Origin: Ceratodon purpureus
Taxonomy: Eukaryota > Streptophyta > Bryopsida > Pseudoditrichales > Ditrichaceae
Assembly (NCBI GenBank): GCA_014871385.1
Contig: CM026426.1
Span: forward strand, 78,907,566 to 78,971,565
Direction of reading: 5' to 3'
DNA: 64,000 nucleotides
Numbering within the stretch: position 1 is the stretch's first letter; every line of letters begins with the position of its first letter. A program made the position numbers and the translations under genes. A model generated the notes under the pieces. It did no database searches. It was not told the DNA's origin and saw nothing but the letters and a program-made list of their open reading frames with translations. Of this stretch, positions 1 to 12,296 are shown piece after piece.

Positions 1-1499
1 AAGGGGATAGGCTCAGTTGTCAGCCTCATCCAACCAGCATCCGCTGGAGATATCAAGACATAAAGACGACAACATCGTTTAGGAGAGACTTCTTCACTGC
101 AGCGGACAACTACAACAACTTTTGTAAAGAAAGACGTCAGATGCAGGAGGCCTTCGTGGAGCCAACATAGTGGCCAAGTAGAGTCATTGGCAGAGCCGAC
201 TTGGAAACAGAGCCGACTCGGTTATGCAACTGACCGATATCTCTGGTGCGTCTGCCAAAAACTCTAGAGACATTGCCAGCCCCATTTCAAAACTTAAGAC
301 AGAAGTTGGAGAAAACAAAGAGTTGATCAGTTCAGGAGCATGGTTCCGTGAACCACTCCAAAGGCGTTTGTGGTAGGAATGTTCACTTCTTGGATGAATT
401 CAGACTTCAAGATGAGTGGGAACATGAAGAGGAGGACCAATTGGCAGTAGAGGCGTTCAAGACCGACCTGTTAGCCAAATGGGAGCGGGCTTGACAGCAT
501 CATACGACTCAAGCCCAAGGTAAGGCAGACCCAGGTTATATCTTCTGCAGCTAGAAGCCTTCACTAGTAGAAATCTCGTCCTCTGTGCCTGGCGCTTAAA
601 TGACTTACTGTCCGACTATGGTCCTTAATGATTGCCTGAATGACTAAGTCCGCTTTGCATCACACTGGGAGTTATGTTTAATGATGTGTCGTCTCCTTAA
701 GACTCACAATGTGGGGACCACATAAATGTAATTATTTCGTCTCACCGAGTTCAGAAGTTACCTTCCTCGAATTCTTCCGCTTTGAACATGTATCCTTGGG
801 TAGAGTCAGATCTTCGGAAAAGAGATGTTGCATGTCAATACATTTTATTTGGATTTGAACGAGTGATCTACAGAATCCAATGTGGAAGGTTCGGAATCCC
901 CTTCGGATTCTTGACCAGCGATCACGCTCTTCATAGACTAAACATTTTCAAATTCCATGTTTTCTATATTGCAAAGGAAGAACTAAGAAATCTGCTTAAT
1001 CACAGCTTTTGCTGCTATGACAAGTACATGTAATCATTAATACATCGATGTTCAGCGTACAAACATGTTGAGTTTTGTTCATCTGCAACAGATGTGTACA
1101 AGGTTTACCTTCGCAGGCCAGATCCTTCTTAATCCTGTTTTCTTACACAGTCTTTGTTATTCAACGGTAACTGTTAAGTTTAGTATTTATGTTAATACCA
1201 TATGAATATATTCGCATGACGTGACATTCTTAATACAAAAAACAATTTATTGTGCCTCTAATCCGAAAACAGAATAAATTAACACGAGGAAAACAAAGGT
1301 GCTAAAACAATCATAGAGTAAGAGAATAATTGCACGCGTATATTAACAGACATGACAGTGCAGTACTCTGTTTTGAACATTGTTTTTCCTGTCCACAAAA
1401 TCAATCACAAATCACATATGAGTGCACAAAACATGCACATGTCTAAAAAAAACTGAACTACAATGACAAAACACATACTTAGGAATTTATACTTTATCT
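1..1499. other. gene-free stretch
   Basis: I see no convincing gene here. The only ORF of note (782-1033, plus, 83 codons) has no recognisable domain and no splice or promoter context. Composition is moderately AT-rich, as expected for intergenic DNA or the 3' flank of the minus-strand gene ending at 1500. Confidence 0.4.
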
Positions 1500-2117
1500 C
1501 TACATCCTTCTATATTCTTCTGAAGTGCTCAGCTGTTCCCCCATTGTTGTATTTTCTTCGCTCTGGAGTCTCACCTTTCTGCGCTTGATTTCCTTGTACC
1601 TATTAGCTCGCATTCTCCACTCCCTCTCTATTTCCTTCTTTGGATACGGGACATCAAGGCAATCACGACGACTTGTCCAAATGTCCTCCTCTGAACCAAA
1701 TTCCTCCTCATCTACTACTTCATTGCAAATGAACTCATCGAATGTGAGATGCATATCCCAAATCTCTGGTGAAAGGTCTACTGCTTTGAGGTGTTCATCG
1801 TATTCTCGCAACGTCTTGTCAAAATCATTCTCACCCGGAGAGACTACACTGTCCTCAGATGAATTCCCCGCCTACTCCGGAGAGTAGCCGCTCCCACCCC
1901 CTTGGCCACGACCTTCACTAGTTGCTGTGTAAGTCTCCCTATCAAGATACATATTTCCGTTCAATGCTCCCACCAATCTACGATGAACTGCATCTTCCTT
2001 CTCTAGACTCCGATCCCTCTTAGTTCGCTTGCTACTCCCTGCATAATTAACCAAATCTTCGGGCTCAGGAGAGGCCATTCTCTTCTTTGACTTGTCATTC
2101 GGTGGCCCTGACATGTC
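1500..2117 (-). pseudogene. C-terminal exon of an acidic NLS-bearing protein, one in-frame stop
   Basis: On the minus strand a good acceptor (pyrimidine tract then CAG) precedes 2117, and an open frame runs to the TAG at 1500-1502 with one internal TAG at 1872-1874. The product is charged and has no family I recognise. Near its start it carries a bipartite-type basic signal (KSKKR ... SSKRTKRDR), followed by an acidic stretch (VVDEEEFGSEED) and a basic C-terminal helix-like segment (EIKRRKVRLQ). Composition and strand match the acidic exons at 5034-5776 and 11813-12360, so I infer it is the end of the same gene, but I could not trace the exons between 2118 and 5033. The internal TAG would remove the last roughly 120 residues. 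Confidence 0.4.
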
Positions 2118-5033
2118 CTGAAAAAGGTTGTTCATGTTCCCAACGCCTCTCTAGAAAATCTAATTTCGATTTATCTATACGAAAACCCACCGGCGTTGTG
2201 ATTAAAGAAAATTAGTCATCAAGTAATCAGCACCTCCTAAGAAGTGATGGAGCAAAAACACTACGAGCAAAACCAGTACAATCTGCTCCTTGACGAAGAC
2301 AACAATGTCTACCGAAACCACCAATAACACAATATTAAAGAGGGAGTACATTCTTTACATATATACATATCATACATGCAATACGTGATGGGAAGGAAAC
2401 CTCAACGTCCAGTCCTACAACAGCTAAGTATTGCTATCACTTTGAACTAGTTGCTGCATGTAGATGTGGACACTTGTATTGTTTACGGAAGTTTATGAAC
2501 AGGGAAAACATAGGAGTAAAAAGTGAATTTACATAAGTAACTATTACAATCACAGAAGATAAAAGACAAGGAAACAAAAAGATGTCTTCAACAACCACTT
2601 CCTGCCAAAATTGCAGACCCTACTCACTTTGTACAACGCTCTCCTAACAGTCATACCTGTCTACTTGTTGACGTAGTTTTCTTTAATCGCTGCTTTTAGT
2701 CACTTCCACAATCTGCCCACTCTTAGACCTTTTGAACATTCTCCCCTCTATGAACTTGTCCTCGTTTGGAATTTCACCTGTTGGATTTCCTAGGCGAATG
2801 TCGCATTCCTTCACATGTAATACTGCATGCCACGAATCTCCAGACACTACGCTGCTGCATGTCTATAGAGGAGTTGAACTGTGCCGGGGAAAATGTCTAC
2901 ATATCATTCTCTTCCTTCTCAGCCGTGCGTCCAGTGGAAGCCCCATGCTTATACGCGGTAGCTTGCAATTGCAATGTGGAAGTACTACCCACCGCATCGC
3001 AGTGCACAGTAAACATCTACATTCGTTGCAGCAGTGTTGTTGGTTGTGTCCATTCCAGAACACACTGGCATCCCTTGGATAAACGTTCCTCTCGGGAGCC
3101 CCCATTCTATCGCCGACGTCTGTCGCCTGCAACATTAACGCCATTGATACGAGTTAATCACAGACATAGGGACTAACGGGTAAAACAAGCCCATAAATTA
3201 AAACTCAATATCCATATGCACACACAACATTCATTTGAGAGAGTAAACGGTCATGTCCTCACGTCAAACTGTAGATTGAAATTTCCACACTGATCATAAG
3301 GAAGTAGAATTTCATCATCATACACCACAAATCCCTTTCTGGATTTGGACATCGCCTTGACCCTGGATGATCATGACATAGCAGATATGGAGACAGATCT
3401 TAGAGCCAATGATAAGTGTTGTATATAAGAGAAAAGACAAAAGATGGTGCCACAGAAGGACATATTCTTTGTTCTTGATTGTATGCACTAAAAGAAACAA
3501 TAGATGTGACTCAATGGGACTTACATTAAGGTTAATATGTTCTAAAACGAAACACCCTTTGGCTGGAAATACATACACACAAGCGACAAGATGTAGCATG
3601 ATCCGCACCTTAAGAAAGCTTAAAAACAAATAACAGTATAAGGGCGGAAGCAGAGGACCTTCCAAAAGAAGTATATAGTTCTCCGCTGAAGTCGAAAAGG
3701 TCTTAAAAAAAATGCAGTCTAGTTGCTGGTCAAGTACACTCTGAGTAGAATGTACTCAACTCTGTTTAGGTGAATTCGTCTTCTTGATGTTTGTATTGGC
3801 TAAAAAGAAGACGGATCTCAGGATTGTACGCTGGAGAAGAAATCGCCCCATCCACTTCTACAGCATCACAGTATCAGTTATGAGAAGTTCTCATTACACC
3901 TTTTAACTAGTTCTGTGGGCACTGGTAGTCCCTACTATTATTTCGACAGGTGTTAGGTTTATAGCAGACATCGAACAAACCAAAACAGGAAACTAACTAA
4001 TACAAGCCGCATAAAGGATTCAACAGTGAAGAAAACATACCGTTATCAGGTAGACATAGTCACAGTTCAGTCGATGTTTACTTATTCGAATATGATCCAC
4101 ACATTCAGTTGATACGCTTCAGCAAAAACGTGTTTACCGAAATGCGTATGTCAGTATATTCCACTGAATTCCAACAACAGTAGAAGCCTCTGGTTGCGAA
4201 GCAAACAGTCTCTAATTCGACACATCTAAAATCAATACAGAACCCACATATAAATATCAGACACACCCACGCCAAGACTCTCTGGAGCTGAATGTTTGGA
4301 TGAAACTCAAATTGGCGTCTGTTTAAAACATAGTGATATGCACAAAGAGATTTCTACAAAATCATACACTGTTGAAAAGAATGAAATTTAATACAGTATT
4401 AGCACAGCAGAACTTCTAGCCAAACCATGTATACTCTTTTTATACAACCCTTTCAATAACACGCCAACAAAAGACACGCGATTTCATTCAAGTTAGGTAA
4501 TCAAGGTATATTATAAACAGCTTTAACGAAGGAAGTATGACCAAAAAATAGAAAACATTCAAACTCTACAAACTTATCTGTCGCTAGAATGATCAGTGCA
4601 TACAATACACAATTCAGCAAGCACTAAACAGATAGTTCGTACGGTCTTTATCGACTACCAAACATAGTATCGACGTAGTAGTTTGAATTTACAAACAACA
4701 ACCATAATCAACTTAGTCCGGGTACAGCATCCCGGATTTAAACTCAAACTATATAGCTCATTAGTTTTTTCATTGAAGTACTTTCATATCATCCGTCTAT
4801 ATATGCCTCTTCTTCAACAGGTCAGTGTACTCCTTCATACTATGACCAAACTCCGAAAGCTGTTCCAACGTATTTACATGTAAATCTGTAAAACATCACC
4901 CACCAATTACTTATTCACTAAATGTTCGTGGAGACAGAATTTAAGTAAATGACACCTTTGAAATAGACAACGTTTTTCCAATCAAAAAACTGTTGGAGGT
5001 CAACGTACCTCCCAAACATTTAACAGCACTCAC
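2118..5033. other. probable intron or intergenic DNA of the minus-strand gene
   Basis: About 2.9 kb of AT-rich DNA between two candidate exons of the same strand. ORFs here, such as 2766-3176 plus and 3318-3665 minus, show no domain or compositional sign of coding and overlap each other on opposite strands. It may hold one or more small exons that I cannot recognise. Confidence 0.3.
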
Positions 5034-5776
5034 TCTGCCTTCTCTTTGCCCTTTCGTGAGATTGGTTTCTCCTCATCTTCACCACATGCTCGCAGCTTCG
5101 CATTCCGAGACTCAGGAACGAGTTCGTCATCACTGTCTGCTTTCTCCTTTCCCTTGTATGAACCCCTCATGTCGTCGCCAACAACGTCCGAAATCACATC
5201 CAAAGGCGAAGAATCTTTCTCATCCGAATTTGGTGAATACACATTCAGAAAATAATTGGGGCTATACTTGGGGGGGTTTACCGCACACTTAATCTTTTTG
5301 AGCTTCACATTTTCATCTCGATCGTTGTCTCCGTCTGTCAGACTGACCTCTAGCCCAGTGACTGACATCGGTGAATCCATCAACTAGAAAACCGTTCTCG
5401 TATTCCCACTTCTGAAGTGGTGTGAACGTACGGTTTCCTGTTGGTTTGGGCAGAGACGGGGTGATATTTCGAAGACCAGGATCAGAACAGCAATTGACCG
5501 GTTCTCCTCCCCCTTCGCCAACAACTGCGAGATTCTTGCCCCAAGTACCTGCAGGCGCGTCAGATAGCGCAGGTTTCTCATACATGGAGATGTCATCATC
5601 ATCTTCTACAGGTTCACTTGATTTCACGACTTGAGAAACATTTGTGCCCGCTGCGTCAATATCCTTGTCCTTGACGTCTTCCTCTTTAGAGTCAAAGGTT
5701 CCCTCCGTTGCCAAGTTGCTGACATTCTTTTCATTACTGGTGACGTTATCTGCTCCATCCACATTGTCCGCTTCTG
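5034..5776 (-). pseudogene. Acidic protein exon, part downstream of the copia insertion
   Basis: This is the continuation of the exon at 11813-12160 after removal of the copia element and one copy of its 5-bp target duplication. The frame passes through ADNVDGADNVTSN into a Ser/Asp/Glu-rich region (VEDDDDISMYEKP) and a PSLPKPTGNRTFTPLQKWEY segment. Near 5383 the reading frame that looks coding (VKLKKIKCAVNPPKYSPNYF onward, ending KGKEKA) is shifted by one base, so there is either a very short intron (a TTTTCTAG acceptor lies there) or a one-base frameshift. A GTGAGT donor follows at 5033-5028. No known domain; the mixed acidic and Lys-rich character suggests a nuclear or chromatin protein, which is inference. 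Confidence 0.45.
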
Positions 5777-5781
5777 TTATT
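5777..5781. repeat. copia target-site duplication, left copy
   Basis: TTATT abuts the left LTR and matches the five bases after the right LTR (11813-11817). Five base pairs is the usual duplication size for Ty1/copia integrases. Confidence 0.93.
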
Positions 5782-6067
5782 TGTAGAGGATCCTCGGCTT
5801 AAACTAAAGCAACAGATAAACTAAAAAATTCTGAAGTGCAGTATGTATATGCTAAGCATTGACTGCTCCACTATTACGATCCTTAATGCTACTTAGTTAG
5901 TGGGGTTGATGACCACTAACTAAATCGTAACCACATTATACTTGTACCGCTGGTCAGCAGATACAAAGGCTAACTGATACGTTTCCTGATATGGCTGCCG
6001 GTACAAGTACTGACAACGGCCAATAGCCATAATGGTTATTAGTGGAGCATCTTTGGTTGCTCCAACA
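5782..6067 (-). repeat. copia 3' LTR
   Basis: 286 bp, identical on inspection to 11527-11812. It begins TGTTGGAGC and ends in ACA on the element strand. It contains a perfect hairpin: 11-bp arms at 5893-5903 and 5913-5923 around a 9-base loop. Confidence 0.95.
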
Positions 6068-6085
6068 CTCCCCCTCGCTCCAGAA
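6068..6085 (-). promoter_or_regulatory. copia polypurine tract
   Basis: On the element strand the purine run GAGCGAGGGGGAG lies directly before the 3' LTR start TGTTGG, the normal place for plus-strand DNA priming. Confidence 0.7.
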
Positions 6086-6125
6086 GGTGTAATTTTTCGG
6101 AGCGTTCAGAGAGGCAACGCCAAAG

Positions 6126-6864
6126 ATGTCGATTCCTCAAGGACTTTCGATCGAAGCCCTCAATGCATTCGTTGTTGATATGTCGATCTGGCAGACTTTT
6201 CTTTTTAGTCTTTGGGTCTTGAATGTGCTTGTACAGAAGTTTGTTGCAGCCGTTTATCTACCACTCTGGCTGTGGTTCTTGGACTCCTTGACTTGCGCTG
6301 AAGTGGAGACCGGTGGAGAATCTTCAATTGATGATGATAGCTTGCATTCTCCCATAGAGGAGGTTGAGGAGGAACATGCAGGTGACGACTTGGATTCGAG
6401 CAGTCTCATTCCTGCTTTGCCTGACCAAGTTGTCAGGGAGAGGGTTTGGCCCGTACTCATGAGATCTCCTTCGGCTACACAACTCTTCCGTCTGCGATGT
6501 GTCAGTAGACATTGGAGCAGGTTTGTTGACACTACACTCGAGTGGAATGCCTTAGGTTTTATCATGCTGGATATGACCATTAGTGGAGAAATAGTGACAC
6601 GTAGTGATTTGGGTCGGTTAGCTGCTTCTTCTATCTGAGGACATGAGCAAAATTGTAACTCACAGTTATCTAGACCAGTTGGTGACTGCTGAGTGTTTAA
6701 AGCTGGAGGTTTCTAATTATCAGTTCTTATTATCGGAGGATATGAGAGAGGTAGAGGAAAGGGTTAGGTATTCTAGACTGCGACTGAGTGCTGCTCCTTT
6801 CTACGTTTCTGTCGAAGGATGCCCTCCTAATGCGGAAGAGGGGGCTGGGTACTATGATCTGTGA
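6126..6864 (+). CDS. F-box-like ORF carried antisense inside the copia element
   Basis: The plus-strand frame begins at ATG 6126 and reads 170 codons to 6638. Residues about 22-55 are hydrophobic (two short membrane-like stretches). Residues about 98-140 look like an F-box: ALPDQVVRERVWPVL followed by LFRLRCVSRHWSRFV, the Leu-Pro start, the hydrophobic helix and the VS-x-x-W signature. A second frame (6643-6864; LDQLVTAECLKLEV, then LLSEDMREVEERV) probably continues it after a one-base shift near 6630. F-box proteins are substrate adaptors of SCF ubiquitin ligases. The ORF lies between the copia pol end and the 3' LTR, on the opposite strand, so it is either a captured host gene piece or an antisense accessory ORF of this copia family. 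The family assignment rests on motif reading only. Confidence 0.55.
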
Positions 6865-6889
6865 AGTTCGTTCCTATCAATAAATTAAG

Positions 6890-9800
6890 CTATGAGCTGC
6901 TTTGGATCAAACTGCTTGACTTTTCTGTGCCGACTTTGACCAGGCCTAGTTGGTCTCGGATTCTTTCAAAAGCTGTCCTCCCTAACGCCTTTGTGAATAT
7001 ATCTGCTACCTGTTCTCCTGTGGGGACGTATTCTAGATTGACCTCTCCTGATAGTATTTTCTCCTTGATAAAATGATGCCTCACTTCTACATGTTTAGTT
7101 CTTCCATGATAGACTGGGTTATGGGCCAGATTCAGACTTCCCTGATTATCACCATGAATGGTTGTTGGACACCTCAAATCTTGTAGTTTCAATTCTCCAA
7201 AGAGTCGTCTTAACCATACAGCTTCTTTCGTTCCTTCTGTGATAGCCATATATTCAGCTTCTGTTGATGACAACGCAACTGTGAGCTGCTTTTTACTATT
7301 CCAGGTGATAGGTGTACTTCCTAGAAAAAATACAAAGCCGGTAGTGGACTTACGATCATGAATGTCGCCGGCCCAGTCAGCATCGGTGAAGCCACAGATA
7401 TTGCCTCCCTCCCCGCGCTTGTATAACAGGCCGAATTCGGTGGTGCCTTTGAGGTACCGATAGATATGCTTCACAGCTTGAAGATGGGGTTCCTGGGGAG
7501 AGCACATGAAGCGACTCACAATGCTTACAGCGAAGGAAATATCAGGGCGAGTGTGGGTCAGAAAGATCAATTTTCCAACCATCCTCTGATATAGTGTGGG
7601 ATTGGTGAGAGGTGCCGACATATCAGGCTCGAGTTTTAGCTTGTCTACCATGGGTGTGTGGACTAGTCGACAGTCAGCTAGGCCGAACTCAGCGAGAAGC
7701 TTGCGGACGTACTGCCGTTGGGTTACCAGGATGCCCAAGGCGGTGAACTGGAATTCAAGGCCGAGGGAATATGAGAGCAGACCTAGGTCACTCATTTCGA
7801 ACTCAGACTGAATGGCTTGTCGGATGCTGTCAATATGAGCATCGTTGTCACCTGTAATGTAGACGTCGTCGACGTAGAGAATGAGGAGTGTCAGTTTCCC
7901 TTGGTCTTCAAAGTAGTATAGATTGTAGTCAACGTTGGATTTGTGGAGACCCTGGCTGATCAGATAGCCATCGACTTTACTGTACCAGGCACGAGGTGCT
8001 TGTTTCAAGCCGTAAAGTGCCTTCTTCAACTTGCAGGCGTAGCTGGCCTGTGAAGAGCTTTCAAAACCGGGCGGAGGTGTAACATAAATGTCCTCTTCAA
8101 TCACTCCGTTTAGAAACGCAGTCTTGACGTCTAAATGATAGATATTCCAGCCTCGGTGACCAGCGAGAGCGACGATGCTGCGCAAGGTGTTCCACTTGAC
8201 CACAGGTGCAAACGTTTCGGTGTAGTCGGTGCCAGCCTTTTGTTGAAACCCTTTAGCAACAAGTCGTGCCTTGAGTTTTGCAATGGAGCCATCGGCATTG
8301 GTTTTAACTCTAAAAACCCATTTTGTGGAGATAGCTTTGCGGCCAGCAGGTAGCGGGACTAATTCCCAGGTATCGTTTTTGTATATTGAGTCCAGCTCAT
8401 TTTCCATAGCGGCACACCATCCGGGATGTTGAAGTGCGGCTTCGACACTGGTCGGAAGTGGTACTGGTGACTCCAGGTCTGCAGCATTCAAGTGGTAATC
8501 GGCCAGCTTCAAAGGCGCCTTGCTAACTCGTCCGCTCCGGGTGGTAAGATGATGGGAAGCAGGGGAAGCTGAGGCGGTAGCAGGGGAAGAGCGACGGTGA
8601 TAAGTGTGAAGTGGAGCTTGGGCTAGGCTGGAACGGTCGGGATTCAAGGGAGGCTGAACAAAAAAATCAGAAATTGGAAACTGCAGAGGTGCTGCGGGAG
8701 CCTCCGGGTGCAGCCGAGAGGAGCTCGGAGATGGTAATGCTGAGGAGTGAAAGGGATCAGGGGTCTGATCCTCCAAGGGTGAAACGGGGTTATGAGTGAT
8801 CTTTGGGACCTGTGTAGCAGGGGAGGAGGTTGGAATCTCGGATGGTTTGCATAAGGCAGAAGTTGGGACAGAAGGGCCATTCAGACTAAGAGAAGGAGAT
8901 GAGATAGGTTCACTGAGATCCAGAGGCCAGTCCTCGAGAGGAACTGTCTGCAGGTGAGGAGCAGGTTGGCTAGAAGAAAATGGGAAGGAGGTTTCATCAA
9001 ATTCTACATCTTTCGAAATGATAATTTTTCGTGTGGATCTATGGTAGTTTCTGAAGCCACGGGAGTTAGAGTCGTATCCTAGGAACACGCACTCACGTGA
9101 ACGTGGAGCCCATTTCTTGCGAGCAAGGTCTGTATCTAACACAAAGGTGCGGCAGCCAAATACTCGGAGGTGACTAACAGAGGGCTGCAGACCTGTGAGC
9201 TTCTGATAGGGCATGTCACTAGCGTTTGCTCTCGTGGACGTCCGGTTAATGAGATAGTTAGCTGTAGAAACAGCCTCTGTCCAGAGGTGAGCAGGTGTGT
9301 GGCTTTCATAAGCCATGCTTCTGGCTTTTTCTAGCAAGCTTCGGTTCTTACGCTCTGCTACCCCATTCTGATGGGGAGTATGACTTTGAGTATACTACCG
9401 TAGGATGCCATGGTTGTCACAGAATTTTTGAAAGGCATGAGAGGTGTACTCCCCTCCCCGATCAGAGCGGATTGCTTTGATCTTGAGATCCCCTTGCACC
9501 TCTATCATTGTTCTAAATTTCTGAAAATGAGATAATGTTTCATCTTTGCTTTTCAAGAAATAAAGCCAGGTGAATCTACTGTAATCATCGGTAATGGTAA
9601 GCACATACCTAGAACCGGAAAGGGATTTCTTGGACAGTGGTCCACACAAATCTGTGTGAATGAGCTCGAGGGGCCGTGTCGTCCTGTTGTCCTGTGTTTC
9701 GAGCGATGTGGAGCGCCTTGGTCGCTGTTCATGAGACTTGCGTGGAATACGCTGTCGATGTTGTTTGCCAGTGCGGCAGCTTACGCAGAAGTGTTGTGGA

Positions 9801-11346
9801 ATAATGAGCGGAGGCAGACCACTTGCTTTGCTTTGCCCAGCCATAAAGACAAGGGTCTTATAGCTTGCATGGCCAAACCGTTGATGCCAGAGTACAGCAA
9901 CTCGCTCGGTGCTGTCAATGGATACACTGTTCATCGAGAGTTGTGGAGAATGGAACTTGTAGAGTCTGTTGCGTTTGTCACGCTTCCCAGTGGTTACCAC
10001 ATGGTGCTGATCAGGGGAAGGAAAATTCTTGAGAACCCAGACTTTTCCAGAATCAAAAAGTAACTTGAATTTTTCTCTCCCATCAGTCATGGTTCCGACT
10101 GAAAGCAGGTTCTTGGTAACGCCTGGCACATAGAGAACATCATGGAATTTTATTTCTCCAAGGGTAGTGGGAATTTCCACTGATCCCTTTCCTGTGACAG
10201 TGAGCTTTTCTCCACCGGCTGTGCAGATTTTTGAGCGACTTCCTGTCCCTAAGTTGGACAAGAGGTGCTTGTGGCCAGTTACATGCCGTGAAGCACCGCT
10301 ATCTATGTACCAATCTTCCTCCACATTGCTATTTGCTAGGTGAAGTTCAGTCACATTTACAGCGAGCTCTGGCTCTTCTACTACCTCGGGAAAATCGTCA
10401 TCAGAGTCGCTATCGAAATTATCGATGAGGTTCACCGAAGGCTTCTCGTTCCTGCTTGCTCTGCGTCGCTTGAGTTCAGCTGCCAAATCGGGACAGTTAC
10501 GCATCCAATGATCCTTCTTGCCACAATAGTGGCATTCACCTGCAGCCTTCTTTCCCTTGTGTCGGCCTTCTTCGCCACCAACATTTGGTTTCCGACTCAC
10601 GAATCTCCCGGTTGTCTTGGTCAGCAGTGCTTCCCCGTCTCCACGTTTGGTGCTCTTTAGTTCACGTCGGATCTTGTCCTGCATCAGTGTGACCGTAAGT
10701 TCTTCGACAGTTGGAAGGGCTGGTCTGTACATGATGGTGTTAACGAGGCCTTCAAAGCTGTCAGGTAGCGCCATGAGCACGTATTCGACAAGTTCTGGTT
10801 CTGCAACTACTTCGCCTGCACATGCGAGTTCGTTAACTAGCTCTTTGACTTGCTGTAAGAAAAGAGTCATCGACACACCTTCATCTAGCTTAAGATTAGC
10901 AAGCTTTCGTCTAAGCATCAGCTTTCGAGAGTTGGTGGTGTTGGAATATAGGTTTTTCAGAACCTTCCAGCACACATCAGGTTCCGTAATATTGACAATA
11001 TAAGGTATAACATTGTCCTTAACCGACAAGGCTATCATGGTCAAAGCCCTTTTTTTCTGAGCATCAATATCAACGGGGGTGCGGCCCCAGCAGTGGAAGC
11101 GACAGTCCCAGCAGCGGGAGCTACTACAGTTCCCGCGGGATTTGCAGTTCCAGTAGTGGAAGCGATGGTCCCAGCAGCGGGAGCTACTGCAGTTCCGGTG
11201 GGATTTGTAGTCCCAGCAGGTGGTTCTACCAATTTCCAAACATCATCCCTGACCATTATGTTCCTCATCTTGAAGCTCCAAACACTATAGTTTGAACTGC
11301 CTTCAAGTTTGGAACCATCTCCTATCAGCCTGTCTCTAGATGTCAT
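6890..11346 (-). pseudogene. copia gag-pol polyprotein (one TAG, one frameshift)
   Basis: Starts at ATG 11346 (GAG, with SSNYSVWSFKMRNIM). A minisatellite of 21-residue repeats follows, then a frame change near 11070 into the main frame (AQKKRALTMIALSV). Then come a zinc knuckle CHYCGKKDHWMRNC (10495-10540), the protease core WYIDSGASRHVTG (about 10270-10315), the integrase HHCC region (HQRFGHASY ... CVSCRTGK) and catalytic core (HTDLCGPL, DDYSRFTW, RSDRGGEY). One in-frame TAG (9395-9397) lies just before HTPHQNGVAERKNR. RT follows with DVKTAFLNGV and LYVDDVYITGD (about 7850-7880), and RNase H with FTDADWAGD and SSTEAEYMAI. The product ends at a TAG at 6890. Residues of all active sites are visible; only the two lesions prevent a full polyprotein. 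Confidence 0.93.
11086..11215 (-). repeat. 63-bp tandem repeat in copia gag
   Basis: Two adjacent 63-bp units (21 codons each) plus partial flanking copies, beginning AGTGGAAGCGA and AGTGGAAGCGATGG on the plus strand, encode Ala/Pro/Gly/Thr-rich repeats (TVVAPAAGT). The gag frameshift falls at the edge of this repeat, so slippage may have caused it. Confidence 0.75.
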
Positions 11347-11514
11347 TTTGGAAGTTAGGTATCTGTCACCTTCTACAGTGATGCTGTTGCTACTAGTTTC
11401 TAACGGTAGTCCTAAACGAAGGTGACGCAGTTGGCTCTATCCTCAAAGTAAAACTACTGAGTTGACACAACTAGCTCTATCCTTCACAGTAAGGTGCCTA
11501 CCCTGATAAGCCTC

Positions 11515-11526
11515 GCTCTGATACCA
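11515..11526 (-). promoter_or_regulatory. copia primer-binding site (initiator tRNA-Met)
   Basis: TGGTATCAGAGC on the element strand touches the end of the 5' LTR with no gap. It is the classic complement of the 3' end of plant initiator methionine tRNA. Confidence 0.95.
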
Positions 11527-11812
11527 TGTAGAGGATCCTCGGCTTAAACTAAAGCAACAGATAAACTAAAAAATTCTGAAGTGCAGTATGTATATGCTAA
11601 GCATTGACTGCTCCACTATTACGATCCTTAATGCTACTTAGTTAGTGGGGTTGATGACCACTAACTAAATCGTAACCACATTATACTTGTACCGCTGGTC
11701 AGCAGATACAAAGGCTAACTGATACGTTTCCTGATATGGCTGCCGGTACAAGTACTGACAACGGCCAATAGCCATAATGGTTATTAGTGGAGCATCTTTG
11801 GTTGCTCCAACA
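11527..11812 (-). repeat. copia 5' LTR
   Basis: 286 bp, identical on inspection to 5782-6067, with the promoter for the element expected here. It is followed by target duplication TTATT at 11813-11817. Confidence 0.95.
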
Positions 11813-12160
11813 TTATTATTGGGAGGAACACATCGTCGTCATCTTCTTTTTCCTCATTTGAGTCCATTGGAACGCCTTCTTCGGGAACATCGCCGTCGAC
11901 AGCCCGCGATATTACAAAAGCAATGTCTGGTTGAACATCTCCAAGAACTCCCCCCTCATCCTCTTGTTTAGCCAAGTCTTCGCAGCTATTTTCATCTGAA
12001 GAAGCTGTTCCCCGGTTCTCATCAATGGTGGCTGTCAGAGTTATGTTGTCGTTGAAATCAGAAACATCATGATGGAGCACTGGGCTTCCTGTTGGACTAG
12101 AGGGACGCACAGTCGACGTTGTCTCTAGGTTTCCAGCACCGTGTCGCCCGTTCAAAAATC
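11813..12160 (-). pseudogene. Acidic protein exon 2, part upstream of the copia insertion
   Basis: Acceptor TTTGAAG precedes 12160. The frame from exon 1 enters as GFLNGRHGAGN, then Ser/Thr/Pro-rich sequence (TVRPSSPTGSPVLHH) and strongly acidic tracts (NEEKEDDDDVFLPII). At 11813 the copia LTR interrupts the frame after PII. Joining to base 5776 and dropping one TTATT copy keeps the frame without change, so this was one exon before insertion. No known family is recognised. In the present allele translation would run a few residues into the LTR and stop. Confidence 0.6.
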
Positions 12161-12296
12161 CTTCAAAGTGAGCAAGTATTTTAAAACATGAGCTGTGTAC
12201 AAGTTTCACCAATTATAACTCGGTAGGCTCTAGAACTGCTCTAATACTACGAGCAAAGTAGAAGAAATAGACGAATTTACATAGCAAGGTCCTCAC

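Larger units (their letters stand above)
5782..11812 (-). mobile_element. Ty1/copia LTR retrotransposon, complete, very young
   Basis: A 6031-bp element on the minus strand: 5' LTR 11527-11812, primer site 11515-11526, gag-pol 11346-6890, an 800-bp segment with an antisense ORF (6126-6864), polypurine tract, and 3' LTR 5782-6067. The domain order GAG-PR-INT-RT-RNaseH is copia. The two 286-bp LTRs show no difference on reading side by side, and both have TG/CA ends and a perfect 5-bp TTATT duplication, so insertion was recent. It sits inside a coding exon of a host-type gene and is antisense to nothing but its own accessory ORF. The polyprotein has one TAG and one frameshift, so movement probably used enzymes supplied by a sister copy. 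Confidence 0.95.

Noticed and set aside
2766..3176. 136-codon plus-strand ORF
   Set aside because: Overlaps minus-strand and plus-strand frames of similar length, no recognisable domain.
5313..5600. overlapping ORFs on both strands at the acidic exon
   Set aside because: Shadows of the minus-strand coding frame; no features of their own.
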